Below are positions 36,001 through 46,149 of a stretch of 64,000 bases of DNA, piece after piece. Location of the stretch: contig CM070722.1 in NCBI GenBank assembly GCA_036346275.1, forward strand, positions 58,565,524-58,629,523. The letters run 5' to 3'. Position 1 is the stretch's first letter; every line of letters begins with the position of its first letter. The translations under genes and the position numbers were made by a program. Source of the DNA: Otatea glauca. Taxonomy: Eukaryota; Streptophyta; Magnoliopsida; Poales; Poaceae. The notes beneath the pieces are model-generated. The model was not told where the DNA came from. It searched no databases and worked only from the letters and a program-made list of their open reading frames with translations.

Positions 36001-36919
36001 GCGGAGCGGCTTAGTACGCGTGCTCGGTGTCAGCGAGCATGTACACTCCAGTCTCTATTCTCCATCTTTTAGCATCTTTATTGTCTTCCATTTCTCCGCA
36101 TACGAGAACCACAAAAGGCGTTAGCCGTAGGGCAAACCACAATATGACGCAATGTCGCGATAGAGCGTCTTGTCATGTGTCGTGCCTGCTTCGGATCCAT
36201 CGGACCTGTTTCGTGCCGTACCGATCCAAATACGGCTTATGCAAGAGTGTCATACCATGCCGCCCATCGTACCTGACCGTGAGACTCGGCACAACCCTAT
36301 TATTCGTATCGTACTAACCCGACCCACACGCATATGTGCCGTGCCACGATCTGGTCCAAAAAAAAAACCAGTCCAATACTAAGTCTACTGATTATGCATA
36401 ATAACTCAGTAATTCTCTCGGTCACAAGTCAATATTGTGGTGGACATTAAAACCGTTGACCACTAGTTTTTATTATAATATATTTATAAAATATAATAAA
36501 AATTATAGATTATGAAAATTATTTTCAAAACAAATCTATACATAGCATAGCATGAGATACCATTTTTCATGCATTGAACCTAAATATTAAAAACATATCT
36601 ATAGATAAAGTTTAAAAAATCTGTATACGTGTACTGTAAGGTATTTTTTGAGACTGCTGGAGGGAGTAGTCAGAACAATAGAGAGAGAGACGATCACAGA
36701 TTCACAGCACAAAACTGAAGGTTTCTCTTTTTTTTAGGTGAAATTGATGGCATTTTGATCAGACAAAAGTAACGCACCTGGGGGCGCGTTGAGACGATTC
36801 CTGGGCCCCATCACGCCGAGCCTCTCAGCGAACGCGGCCGCCGCAACGAGCCCCCCTGCCGCCGCCGCCGCCGCCGCGACCGCGCCGCCGCCGCCCGCGA
36901 CCGCCAGGAACGACTCCAT
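24085..36919 (-). CDS. ent-Kaurene oxidase-like cytochrome P450 (CYP701A), copy B, intact
   Basis: Exons: 36778-36919, 26427-26587, 25683-25844, 25427-25567, 25011-25265, 24776-24934, 24496-24690, 24085-24402; 1533 bp, 510 residues, the usual length for the family. All introns are GT-AG and phases match. Motifs in order: Ala-rich membrane anchor, VPGLPLIGNLHQLKEKKPHQ, I-helix AADTTLVTTEW, K-helix ETLRR, PERF, heme-binding FGAGRRACAG with the Cys ligand, C-terminus LNVYLTPRGTK. Family reaction: three-step C-19 oxidation of ent-kaurene to ent-kaurenoic acid with a P450 reductase, on plastid envelope/ER membranes; some grass CYP701A paralogs instead hydroxylate labdane-type phytoalexin precursors. 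Which substrate applies here cannot be read from the sequence. Intron 1 is 10.2 kb and full of transposons; a second candidate first exon (34196-34328) splices in the same phase. Confidence 0.88.
27588..28035. repeat. Inverted and direct repeats inside the Helitron
   Basis: A roughly 60-bp arm at 27588-27648 recurs inverted at about 27803-27863, and the second arm recurs directly at about 27948-28035 ('ggctacaatcg', 'aaattcatcg', 'gagagtctgat', 'aaaaaattataacga'). Confidence 0.65.
28455..28650. repeat. Tandem duplication of about 100 bp in the Helitron
   Basis: The segment containing 'ggtttccttgcatgcggatcc', 'ttgtttgattcgctctcc' and 'tatgtagtacgtaca' occurs twice, starting near 28468 and near 28575. 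Confidence 0.75.
28901..29020. repeat. Minisatellite-like repeat of about 50 bp
   Basis: Units start at 28901, 28954 and 29001, each with 'cggcgacg(g/t)tggc' followed by 'gtacatacatac' in the first two. Frames through it are not gene-like. Confidence 0.6.
29290..29880 (+). pseudogene. Captured Ulp1-like (C48 peptidase) gene fragment
   Basis: Exon-like pieces: about 29290-29387, 29467-29726 and 29801-29880. The middle reads LPFHHGGRFSMLSFDMKDR, then VISVIDPTPLSGWVP and NPSWNDDIYDWRIVVP; the last reads NLTGYLVMNFMHIWNGQQF. This pattern is that of the Ulp1-like C48 domain in plant transposon-associated proteins. The usual catalytic His position (H-W/F-S) appears to be Arg (GRFSML). Splice-like ends (CG|GTAAGT, gtgCAG|GAAC) suggest genomic capture with introns. 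It is a fragment without a proper start and is not expected to be an active protease. Confidence 0.6.
30343..30358 (+). repeat. Run of 16 G
   Basis: Poly-G run just inside the short-LTR element. Its length is prone to sequencing error. Confidence 0.9.
30900..31200 (+). pseudogene. Captured fructokinase gene fragment in the short-LTR element
   Basis: The frame reads YSSISLITKPYRSPYFAAM, then ILCSYDPNVCLPLWPSEEA, FGILSIWKEADFIKVSDNE and IPFLT, a stop (31136-31138), GDA, another stop, and DEKNVLSLWFDGLK. This is the central segment of plant fructokinases (pfkB sugar kinases, which phosphorylate fructose). The segment is continuous, without an intron in the recognised part. Upstream frame 30434-30900 is open but not recognised. 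Two stops and the missing ATP-binding C-terminal half rule out an active kinase. Identification rests on remembered family sequence, not a search. Confidence 0.75.
32060..32605. other. KO-B intron 1, segment shared with copy A
   Basis: Matches 14530-14785 and 16015-16400 of copy A with the copy-A insertion removed. The small open frames on either strand are not conserved. Confidence 0.6.
32606..34195. other. Insertion relative to copy A, left part
   Basis: Copy A goes directly from 'ttgccag' (16401) to 'cattatttctc'; copy B has about 2.5 kb here. A MITE-like pair TTTACGGTGGAT (about 33208) and ATCCACCG...CGTAAA (about 33575-33590) and a short repeat of 'aaaagtctaaaatacccct/t' (33470-33520) lie within. 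No coding is recognised. Confidence 0.45.
34196..34328 (-). other. Extra, divergent KO first exon
   Basis: ATG 34326-34328, product MESLLAAITAGGG...GPKNRTSAPP, ending CCCAG|GTGAC in phase 1 like the other two KO first exons. Spliced to exon 2 of copy B it would give 507 residues. It lies in the block absent from copy A, about 580 bp downstream (minus sense) of a Helitron-like TCTATACCC end at 34907. A TATA-like 'tttatagat' is near 34536-34546. It could be an alternative first exon, a leftover of a third KO gene, or a piece carried by the Helitron. Confidence 0.7.
34580..34907 (-). mobile_element. Helitron-like 5' end, inverted copy of 27215-27545
   Basis: Read on the minus strand it begins TCTATACCCTTTTATAATGC and follows the first 330 bp of the Helitron at 27215. 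The preceding base is not A, and no CTAG/hairpin end was found, so the extent is unknown. Confidence 0.6.
34908..35725. other. KO-B intron 1, right part
   Basis: 34915-35080 has two imperfect direct copies of about 90 bp ('catctggaagttaact' / 'catctctggaaattaact'). From 35085 the sequence matches copy A from 16415. The remainder is unassigned. Confidence 0.5.
35725..36370. mobile_element. hAT-related fragment
   Basis: 35725-35990 matches 22470-22735 (terminal region of the hAT fossil); the rest is rich in 'gtgccgtacc/gacccgacc' motifs seen in hAT termini. Ends and target duplication were not resolved. Confidence 0.5.
36409..36668. mobile_element. Stowaway-like MITE, degenerate
   Basis: The left end is 'ctctcggtcacaagtcaatattgtgg'. 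The right end is 'gagactgctggagggag' followed by TA. The AT-rich interior resembles the Stowaway at 4347. Confidence 0.5.
36778..36919 (-). other. First coding exon of KO copy B (positional homolog of 17021-17159)
   Basis: ATG 36917-36919, product MESFLAVAGGGG...GPRNRLNAPP, ending CAG|GTGCGT, phase 1. Both the exon and 150 bp of following intron match 17021-17159. A TATA-like 'ctataaag' is present upstream on the minus strand (36992-36999), as in copy A. Confidence 0.82.
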
Positions 36920-37364
36920 GGACCGATTGATCGCACCGCAGCCCGATATCTAGCCTCCGCCCGTACGTTCCGATCTACGCTGCGCTTGCTTGCTTTATAG
37001 CGGTGGCCGGATGATGCGAAGAAGGCGAGAGCCGTGGGGGAAAACGATGGGGCGAGTGCAAACAACAGTGCGCAAAGATGCCGAAATGCAGTTTAGTAAA
37101 GTGGGTGTTGATCTCTTTTTGTCACGTACCTGTGCAATCGCATGCGCGCAGCGCAGGCATGCACAGGCACAGCAGTGCCTTTGACTCTGTCCCTGACAAA
37201 AGCACGAGGAGCTGAGATCCCATTTGGTGTTTGTGCCGCAGATTCAGAGTGTTTTCCATGGATGCGACAAACGTGGGTAGGTGCCTTGATCGATTTGGTT
37301 AGCCCACAAAACGGAGCTGATCTAGCCAGCCTTACCTGGCTCTACAGTTTTATATGCCTCGTGC

Positions 37365-37632
37365 ATGGAGTCTAGCGGTGGAAATCGAGTCAAATTCTCT
37401 TCTTCTTCTTTTGAGTTTTTCAAAATTGACATAGTTTGATTCGATATCATTCTATTTATAGTTTGGAAACATTTTTAGAATTGAGCTAAAGAGCTGAGTC
37501 AGAGCAAAATCCAATTTCATTCGAAATTGACTCATTTCAATGTTTAAACAATGAACGAGTGTAATTAGAGCGATTTTAAACCGAGCAAACGAACCCCACC
37601 AACGAGCTTTTTTTTCCAGCCCTAATAGAGTC
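37365..37632. mobile_element. hAT MITE with 8-bp target duplication
   Basis: The element 37373-37624 (252 bp) starts TAGCGGTGGAAA and ends TTCCAGCCCTA. The flanks ATGGAGTC (37365-37372) and ATAGAGTC (37625-37632) differ by one base. The related site near 22357 ('catggattccatgttcc') lacks it. Confidence 0.75.
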
Positions 37633-37998
37633 CACGTCCCAAATCCTGTTAAGATAATGCCCATTAATTAATTTCCCTTACCTTTCGAAAAAGGCGAAAG
37701 GAAGCAGCACTGTAGGAGACAGAGAAGGAGACCTTATCTTGGGTCATTTCGCAAACAAAGGGGAATAATTAGTGCAATGATAGAATGGACCCCTCTAATG
37801 GTTGGGTGGGTGACCCAATCGGACGGAGCAAAGTACAGCGAGATTGGGACATCTCTACTTTGAAGAATTGTACCAAGGTTTAATTACTGGGCCGAGTGCT
37901 TTCCCGCGGTTGCTGAGCTAGAAAATGACCAAAAGGGCCTGCTCATCTAGTTTAAAACTTGACAAAATGGAAAGTTTATTTACACTAATAAAAGGGAA
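37633..37998. other. Upstream flank of unit B, non-coding
   Basis: The start matches 22370-22440; the rest is unassigned, with no open frame of interest. Confidence 0.5.
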
Positions 37999-38159
37999 AA
38001 AAAATATGAGTGTTGCTTCTATGCTTTCCCTTCTAAATCAAGTTGCACAAATCTTATAACAAACGAAGTAACAATTAATCATCATCTATCATTCATTCAT
38101 ACTTTAATATTTGTGCAACTTTCAGAAAGAAAAGCATAGAAGCATCTCTCAAAAAATAT
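37999..38159. mobile_element. MITE (Mutator-type family 1) with 9-bp target duplication
   Basis: The element 38008-38150 (143 bp) starts GAGTGTTGCTTCTATGC and ends AAGCATCTCTC. Perfect duplications AAAAAATAT lie at 37999-38007 and 38151-38159. Confidence 0.88.
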
Positions 38160-38462
38160 AGTATAAACATCCAACTATATGATTTGAGCGCAAAATATTT
38201 AGCTTTCTTGCGCGGTAAACCAATCAGTTTCTTAATTAGTTTTGGCTCGCAGCAAAGCCAATATCACTTACTTTAAGGCTTGCACTTGCGCAGAGTGAAA
38301 ACGCATCTCTATATGCAGTTTAGCCACCCATGGAGTCATGGCCTCGTGTCCAAACTCCAAACTGAGTTCTGTCAGAAAATGGGCCTGTCAGTTTTGCTTT
38401 GGACCGAAAAGTTTTGGAGGCACGCTGCGAAAACCCATGAAGCCATGCAATACCAAACCTAG

Positions 38463-38677
38463 TGTTAAGGAACCTCGCTATCGAATAGTCCGGGGTTCTC
38501 GAACAGATCTGAAGTGGAGAACGAAGAGAGAGACACGTGTTTAGGGAGAGCGAAAGCGAAATTCTTTATTGCTAATGAATTACAGTACATGGGGACCCTC
38601 CTTCTTTATAAGCGCTTTCTAGGGTTTTGGCTAAGGGACCACATGGCCTTCCAATGGGCTATTAGGGTTTCTTAACA
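38463..38677 (-). repeat. 3' LTR of the Copia element
   Basis: 215 bp; matches 44775-44996 with a few substitutions and indels. Confidence 0.92.
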
Positions 38678-38993
38678 CTCCCTTGGGCCCTTTGCTTGCG
38701 AGATGCATATGCCTCAAAACTCGGAAAAACCAGTGGGAAAAATACTTGGAGAAAGAGTACATAGCATACGCTTACTATGTTGCACGAATTGCCTCGTTAA
38801 AACCTTACGCAAGAAAACTTGGAAAAACTTGCTAAGGAAAAAGAGTACAATTCTCCCAACTTCAATTGCTAATCTTGAGATTTATGTTGGGTATTCATAA
38901 TTCATGTTCGGGATTCATGCGGGAGTATGTGACATATCTCCCCGAATCTGCACTTCTCTAAGTCTCATCATCCCAATTCCTTTCACGCACCTT

Positions 38994-41945
38994 TCAAAGG
39001 TAGATCTTTGGGAGTGATTTAGTGAACAAATCTGCAAGATTTTCACATGACTTAGTATGCAATATCTTAATCTCGTTCATCTTATGCAATTCATGAGCAT
39101 AGAAGAACTTGGGGTTGATATGCTTCGTGAGATTGCTCTTCACATAACCCATCGTGCTTGGGCAACACAAGTGCATTATCTTCATAGATTATCGTGGGAG
39201 TTTGCTCAATGTTCAAACCACATGACTTACGGATGTGGTGAACCATTCTTCCGAGCCATGCACATTCACGTGATGCTTCATACAAAGCGATGATTTCGAG
39301 TGGTTTGTCGGCGTCGAGACAAGAGTGCGCTTAGACGACTTCCAAGAAATTGCTGTTCCTCCACATAGGAAAACATAGCGGTTTGGGACTTACCAAGATG
39401 CGGGTTTGATAAATACCCGACATCGGCATAGCCAACCAAATTCAATTCATTATTTCTTCAAAAAAGCAGACCAAGGTCTTTGCTTCCTTGGAGGTAACGG
39501 AAGATGTCCTTGATCCCTTTCCAATGCCTTTTGGTGGGTTACGCAGACTGCATCGAAGCTAGCAAATTCACGGCGAACGCAATGTCCGGTCTAGTGCTAT
39601 TCGCAAGGTACATGAGCGCTCCAATTGCACTCGGATATGGGAATTCTACTCCGGGACTTCCTCCCCTCTTCTCTAGGTGCAGTATGGGTCTAGGTGCGCT
39701 TGGAGTGACCTTGAGCCATTGGAGTCTTCGCAGGATATGCTTTTTCAAATCCAAACCTTTCCAACACTTTACGTGTGTAGGTTGATTGATGTACCAAGAT
39801 TCCTCCTTGGACATGTTCAAGCCGCAAGCCTAAACAAAACTTGGTTTTACCCAAATCTTTCATTTCAAACTCGGACTTCAAGTATGAGCATGCCTCTTCA
39901 ATTTCTTCATCCGTCCCAATGATGTTCAAGTCATCTACATAGACGGAGATTATACATAATCCATTCGGTGATCATTGTATAAACACACATGGACAATCTT
40001 CATTTGTTGTGTAGCCTTTCTTGCAGAGAAAGTCACTCAAGCGATTGTACCACATTCTTCTGATCGCTTGACCCATACAAGTGATTTCTCCAATTTCACA
40101 TTTAGATGAGTTTCTATTTGCTCCATCTTGGTTCGGGATAGGAATACCTTCCGTACTTTCATGTATATCTCGAATCCAAGTTTCCATCTGGTATCTTTGT
40201 GACAACATCCATTAGCTTCATTCTCAACTTCAAGTTGATCGCCATTGAGATCAAATATCTAAAGGTAATTCCTCCCATGACCGGAGAATAGGTTTCTTCA
40301 TAATCAACTCCGGGACGTTGAGTGAAACCTTGAGCTACAAGCCTTGCTTTGTACCTTACAACCGTTGTTTTCATTTCTCTTAGAACAAAGACCCATTTGT
40401 GACCTCACGGGGTTTATATGGGAGGTGTGCGGCATCTGAGCAAACACCCTCTCTTGTTCGGAGAGACTAACTCTGCGATGATTGCCTTTTTCCATTCTTC
40501 CCAATCTAGCCTTTTCTTGCACTCTGCGAGAGATGCGAGCTCGGGATCATGATCAATGATCGAGGCAATCTTCTTTGCAAGTATGCATCAACGTTGGTCG
40601 TTGCTCTATTCGGGATTCTCTGTTATTACAAAGTTTATGGCCATTTCTTCATGGGGTGCTTCATGCACTTCTACTTGCTCTTCGCTGCTATTCTCTATCG
40701 CAGAGCAAGTTCCTTTAGCTTTCATCGCCTATGTGTGCGCACACATTATTTCCGTGGCTTCCTTGATGGAAGATTCAAGTGCAGGAATTGCCTTTTCCAT
40801 TGGCTTCTTTCGGTGCAGTCTCAACTGGCTCCCCTTCTTTCCTTGGGGCATTTTCATGATTGGTTGTGGTAAGTCCTCTCACCCGCTTTTCTCGGACGTC
40901 TCGGGTACTTTGGGTTTGAGGAGCAGATTACTGCTCTTTTTCTTTGAGGCCTCTGAGCAGGTTGAGGATACCTTCTATTTTCTTTGGTATTTCCACCCTC
41001 TGGTGCATTCCTTGCGGGTACATGCGACTTAACCACGCCCTTGAGATCACAAAAATGATCAGCGGTTCATTTGCTAAATTCGCAAATCAATTATCTTCGG
41101 ACTTCTTGATTTGCTTCATTAGTTCGGGGTCATGTGGGGATCGGTGGAATGCCATATGATTTTCGGCATTTTTCATCCAAAGGTTGATTTCCTCCCTAAT
41201 GACGGAAGCGATCCTCGTCAAAGATGCAATCAATGAATCGGTCAGTATGCAAGTCTCGATCATGGGTTCCAAATACGATTATGGATGCACTCTCATAACC
41301 AACGTATATCCCGGACTTGCGGAGAGGGCCCATTGCGATCCGAGGGGTGGTATAGGTACATATACCATACACCCAAATTTTCTAATATGGGAGATCTTGG
41401 GATGATCCGTGCACAAGTGCATAGGAGAATGGATGTTGTAGGCCGACGATGCAAAATTGATAAGAGCTGCTGCGTGCGGATGCGTGTCCCCAACAAGTGT
41501 TGGGCAAGTTACAACTCTGCAAAAGCGGTCCGGCAATGAACTTGATCCTCTTTATTAGTGCTTCGCTAGTCCGCTTCTGCGTATGAGCGTGCGGTGCAGT
41601 GCTCAATCGCTATCCTGTTGTTTGTGCAATAATCATCAAATGCCTTTGAAGTAAATTCTCGGCATTGTCCATTCTAATGGACTTCACGCAATGATCGGGA
41701 AAGCATTCTTAATTCTTATGATCTGCGAGATCGACTTTGCAAAAGCATGGTTTCTTGTTGACAACAAGCATACATGCGACCATTTCGAGGAAGTATCGAT
41801 GAGCACCATAAAGTATCGAAGCGGCCCGGCGGGGCTGAATCGGACCGCAAATATCCCCGGATGCGTTCGAGAATGCAGGGATTTCACTTTGCACTTTCAT
41901 AACAGAGGGTCTAGTTATTAATTTCCCGATGGCACATGCAGGCAC
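38994..41945 (-). pseudogene. Copia pol remnants: integrase, reverse transcriptase, RNase H
   Basis: Integrase pieces are at 41945-41279 (for example GDICGPIQP, and MKSLHSRTHPGIFAV with DTSSKWSHVCLL). Reverse transcriptase pieces: VRYKARLVAQGFTQRPGVD followed by YEETYSPV (40374-40159), and CSYLKSEFEMKDLGKTKFCLG (39929-39690). The RT-RNase H connection is at 39820-39539 (YPSAIGALMYLANSTRPDIA). RNase H is at 39285-38994, ending ENLADLFTKSLP, a hallmark of Copia RNase H. The pieces lie in different frames with stops between them, so no enzyme can be made. Confidence 0.88.
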
Positions 41946-42254
41946 ACAAAATCTTCATGATTCAGAAATTTTAACACTAATGCCATGACCACGTGAGTTG
42001 TTCACTATATTTCTCATCATTCTAAGACCGGGATGACCTAATCTACCATGCTATAAAGAAAATAACTCGAGCTTCTAAAAGCAGTCTTCAAGGAAGTATA
42101 CACTTGGTGCATGAATATTCGTGTAGTACAACCCGATTCATATGAGGACATTTTCTAATACCATTTTTCCACATACCGCGTGCTTCACAATGCACAAGTA
42201 TTCTTTGCCATTTTCTTCATTGGTTTCTCGTGAAAACCATTGGCGCGGATGTCT

Positions 42255-42485
42255 TTAAAGCTTAAGAGAGTCTTGCGTTGATTCGAGGGTACAAAGGGCT
42301 TCTTCAATTACCAAAGTTGTACCCATAGGCAATATAATAGTGGCTCTTCCTGAGCCGATTACATATGAGTCGCTTCCTGCGATCGTAGTAATCTTTCCAG
42401 CGTTCTTCGTGATCGACTGAAAATACTTAGACTCTCTTAAGATGGTATTTGTTGTGCCACTGTCAACAATGCATATCTCTTCCAT
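42255..42485 (-). pseudogene. Copia retropepsin remnant
   Basis: The frame EEICIVDSGTTNTI has the aspartic protease D-S-G motif typical of Copia PR, followed by ...TTIAGSDSYVIGSGRATI. It is separated from gag and integrase by stops and shifts. Confidence 0.8.
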
Positions 42486-42684
42486 TTGGGCGCTACACGA
42501 TTTCTAGATAAAAGAAATATAATTCCAATCAAACAAAGGCAAAATAATTCAAATATTGCTTGCAAAATTGAAAAATACTGAAATAAAGAATAAATTGCGT
42601 ATTTATTCATAAAAGAAGTATGCTCTTTACAATTCATTATTCAAAAGAAAATGCTAACAACCATAATCTAAAAGAAAATGCGAT

Positions 42685-42867
42685 TCATGCATTTAAACGG
42701 CAGCGCACGGTTTGATCGTTCTGCTCGTCGGTAGGTTTCGTGTCCTGCGAGGACCCTAGACCAATCGCAGTACGGAGCTTCTTGCCCTCAAGAACTATCT
42801 TCACGTCCGATGCCCAAGTGAGGTATTTCTGACCGTGCGGGGCCAGTTCTTCAAACTCACGATTCAT
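42685..42867 (-). pseudogene. Copia gag N-terminus remnant
   Basis: MNREFEELAPHGQKYLTWA, then SDVKIVLEGKKL, matches the first conserved stretch of Copia Gag. It ends soon after at a stop, and no zinc knuckle was found downstream. Confidence 0.7.
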
Positions 42868-43089
42868 GATTTCAAAATTTTGATTTAGATTACTGCGTGT
42901 AATCTGATAGAAAATGGTTGCAAAAACATAAAGTGCAGAAAAAATAAATTGCTATGCATTGCAATATCTTAAATAAAGCAACGGATTCAAAATTCATAAA
43001 GAATATTCATAAAACAGAGAAATAAAGCAAGAAAAATTAAAAACAGAGCCAAATAAATCTTCTTGATTTTCTGGCAATTTTTTTCAAAA

Positions 43090-43190
43090 ATTTCTGCAAT
43101 TTTTCTCTTTTTTTTCTTCTTCTTCTTTTTCTTTCCCTTTTCTTTCTTTTCTTTTTCTTTTCTTTCTTTTCCTTTCTCTTTTCCCGTAGA
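43090..43190. repeat. Polypyrimidine tract (polypurine on minus strand)
   Basis: Almost only C and T over about 100 bp (ttcttcttcttttt..., ttttctttcttttc...). Confidence 0.85.
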
Positions 43191-43199
43191 GAACGGCTT

Positions 43200-44620
43200 A
43201 AATGGGCCTTGCAGCCCATGCTCGCCTTGCGCTAGGGTTTCCCCTTCCACGCGGCGCCTCCTCTCCGCCTTCGCTTACGCTCGCTCGCTTTGCCTCGCGC
43301 CTCGCGCTTGCCGTCCGCCTTCCTCGCGCTCCTCGCGCCCCGCTCGCCGTCCACCTTCTCGTGGCGGTTTCGCCGAGCGTCGGGGCGGGATAGCGATGGC
43401 GGCGGCATTGCCGAACGCAACGGCACGGCGGCGGCGCGAGCCGAGGACGAGTGGCGGCGTCGAGGCCGGAGGCCGATGGCGACGGGCGATCGCGGCCGAG
43501 GTCGGGGCGCCGGCGGCGCCGTTGCGTCGAGCCAAGCCGGCGGCGGCGCGGCGCGACGGCCATGGGCCGGCCGAGCTCTGGCGCGGCGGGCGGAGGCCGG
43601 TGGTGGCGCGGCGAGCGGCCGTGCCTAGTGCCTCGGCGGCGCGGTGCGGAAGCGGAAGCCGAGCGGGGCGGATGCCTCGGACGCGGCGCCGCGTCGGGCG
43701 GCCGGGCGGCGGAGCCGAGCTGCGCCGCGACGCAGACGGTGATTCAGCGCGAGGCGGGGAGGCAACGCGCGTCTTGGCGGGTGGTGGCGCTCGCGAGGCG
43801 AGTCGGTGGCCGGCCGTGATGGTGAGCGGCAACCGTCTTGCGTGGGCGAGTCCGGCGTCTGCGGCCGAGGCGGCGACGCCGTCGCGCTCCCGACCGAGCG
43901 CGCGGCCGGGCGTGGCGTCGAACACGACGGCCGGATGGCGCGGCCGCCGGCCTGGCGGGCGCGGCGGCGGCGTAAGCGCGATCTTGGCCGGCAGCGGCGG
44001 CGGCGGCGAGGCCGGGCTTCGTCGCGCGTCGGGTAGCCTTCTTCTTGCGGCGCGGGAGCCCGGCGGCCGGCGGCGGCGCGGCGGGCGCGGCGGCCGGAGG
44101 TAACCAGCCGACGGCGGCGCGCCGGCGGAGGCCGAGGCGCACGGGCGCGGTGGTGGCGGGCGGCCGAGCCGAGCGGCGGCGCTCACTCGGCGGAGGCGGC
44201 GGCGCCGCGGACTCGAGCCGAGCAACTACGGTGGCATCGAGGCGGCGACGTGGCGGCGGCGGCTTCATGCCGTGGTAGCGCGCCGTCGGCGTCTCGACGG
44301 CTCGGCCACGCTTCACGCGGTGCTCAAGGTCGAGCGCGGCGCCGCCAGCCAGCAAGGCAAGGGACGGGCCGGGCGTTGCACAAGTCGCCGTTATGCGCCG
44401 GACGACGACGCTTCTTCCGCCGTGCGGCTTGGTCGGGCGTCGAGCCGCCGGCGGCGATGCGGCGACGGTGCCGAGCACCGGCGGCGCTGCGAGGCAAGTG
44501 GGAGATGGCATGCGAGGCCAATCACGCGGCGGTGGCGATCGCGGGCTTCATGCAACGACACGCGGACCGAGACAGAGGCGCGATGCCGTGCATGCGTTGT
44601 CGGGGTTTTTTTCGTAATGA
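43200..44620 (-). other. Very GC-rich leader of the Copia element with long overlapping open frames
   Basis: About 1.4 kb of CGG/GCC-rich DNA between the 5' LTR and gag. Open frames of more than 250 codons occur on both strands (346 codons on plus, 316 and 255 on minus), rich in Ala, Arg, Pro and Gly. I recognise no domain. Composition alone can keep such frames open, so none is called as a gene. Confidence 0.6.
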
Positions 44621-44774
44621 ACAATAATTCATGTATCGTGGCCGTCGAGACGCTTGGCGTTCTTCGTGTAACCGTGCCACGTAGGATAGATGCATGCATA
44701 GAAAAGAACGATTAGATTCAAACGCTAATCCCACCTTTTCAATCGATCTCAGTAGAGCAATTCGTGCGATAACG

Positions 44775-44996
44775 TGTTAAGGAACCTCGCTATCGAATAG
44801 TCCGGGTTCCCAACAGATCTGAAGTGGAGAATGAAAGAGAGAGACACGTGTTTAGGGAGAGCGAAAGCAGAAATTCTTTATTGCTAATGAATTCTGGTAC
44901 ATGGGGGGACCCCCCCTCCTCCTTTTATAGCGCTTTCTAGGGTTTTGGCTAAAGGACCACATGGGCCTTCCAATGGGCTATTAGGGTTTCTTAACA
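44775..44996 (-). repeat. 5' LTR of the Copia element
   Basis: 222 bp; partner of 38463-38677, followed by the CCTAG duplication. Confidence 0.92.
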
Positions 44997-45001
44997 CCTA
45001 G

Positions 45002-46149
45002 AACGAACAAGCAAGAATTAATTAACAACAAACCACATGGATTTTCATCTACTGATCAATACCTCGTTAGGAAGGTGGTCGTGATTAGTTATCATGATGC
45101 CACAAATGACGGAGAATTAGGAATGATCTGTTTCTCTTAATGGGTTGCCCGATAAAAGATGCTAGCTTGGCATCCATGAACCGTTTAAACCTGCACGATC
45201 TAAAAGAAATCCCGTGGTACACAAGGTGGGAGTAACTACACCTAGAAGTAGTTAGTATTTTTTCTATATATATAATTCTATAGTCCTGTACAATAATTTC
45301 GTAACATCATAAATCGAACACATATATTTAAAATTTATGAAAAGTGCAATACAAATGGTTCTAAGGTATTAAAAATTCCAAATCACCAAAATGAGAAACA
45401 ATTCAATCAACAAATTTAGTCCATTAATTGTAGAGGTAACATTGTAACACTTTTCAAATTTTTTGGGTGCCAAAGCACACCCATCACACCCCTTGAATCT
45501 GCCCCTGCTTCAGACGATTAGAAGATCACACAATAATCCTTAAATTAAATCCTTATAAGTCGTCTCATTAATCAAGAGAAAAAGGAAAAGATCTTATGCG
45601 TCCGGCTGGTTCACCTTTAATTATAACGGTGATGATCTGTTTGCCTCAATAAAGTGAAAGTCATAACTGAATGTCAGAGAGTTCAAAGTCTATCGTCCAA
45701 TATATAGATTAAGAAAATTCTCACAAGAAAGGCAGGATCCATATCCCCAACTCGTAAGTATAAAGCAACGCACAACCTAACCAACTCCCTAGGCCTCTAT
45801 TCGAGAGGGGGAAAAAAGCCGAACCCTGTAGGAAGAAAGAAAAACAATATTGGATAAACCCTCTTATTGAGCCACTTCATCAAGAAATTAATGACCGTCA
45901 GCAGATGATTATTGTTTAAATCGACAGCCATAAGATCTTTGGATTAGTTATAATGCTCAACAGTAATTCTCACGTGCGAAAACGATGATACATGCTGGTT
46001 GCTGTAACGGATGAACCTGGCGGCCGGACAAGTGCCTGTTCGATTTACCGCTTCCCGTCACAAAATCTTCTCACATATGTTTGTCAGTTTTATTCTAGTT
46101 TTTACTACCGTTTTTATCAGTTTCACATCACAAAATCGACCATGCATGC
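45002..46149. other. Intergenic, no gene recognised
   Basis: AT-rich, without open frames of note or repeats I can delimit. Confidence 0.5.

Larger units (their letters stand above)
23430..37370. repeat. Segmental duplication unit B (KO copy B)
   Basis: Same orientation and order as unit A (4120-17950). Private insertions are the short-LTR element with its nested Helitron (about 27070-32059), the block at about 32605-35085, and MITEs. Exons 2-8 of the two KO genes are nearly identical. Confidence 0.85.
38463..44996 (-). mobile_element. Copia LTR retrotransposon, complete but decayed
   Basis: LTRs 38463-38677 (215 bp) and 44775-44996 (222 bp), TGTTAAG...CTTAACA, with perfect 5-bp duplications CCTAG (38458-38462, 44997-45001). 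Domains on the minus strand run gag, protease, integrase, reverse transcriptase, RNase H from high to low coordinates: the Copia order. All domains carry stops or shifts. A purine-rich tract lies next to the left (3') LTR. No standard TGGTATCAGAGC primer site follows the right (5') LTR; the sequence there reads 'gttatcgcacgaattgctc'. Confidence 0.92.

Noticed and set aside
43063..44103. 346-codon frame on the plus strand
   Set aside because: It overlaps equally long minus-strand frames in CGG/GCC-rich DNA, starts in a polypyrimidine tract and has no recognisable domain; composition explains it.
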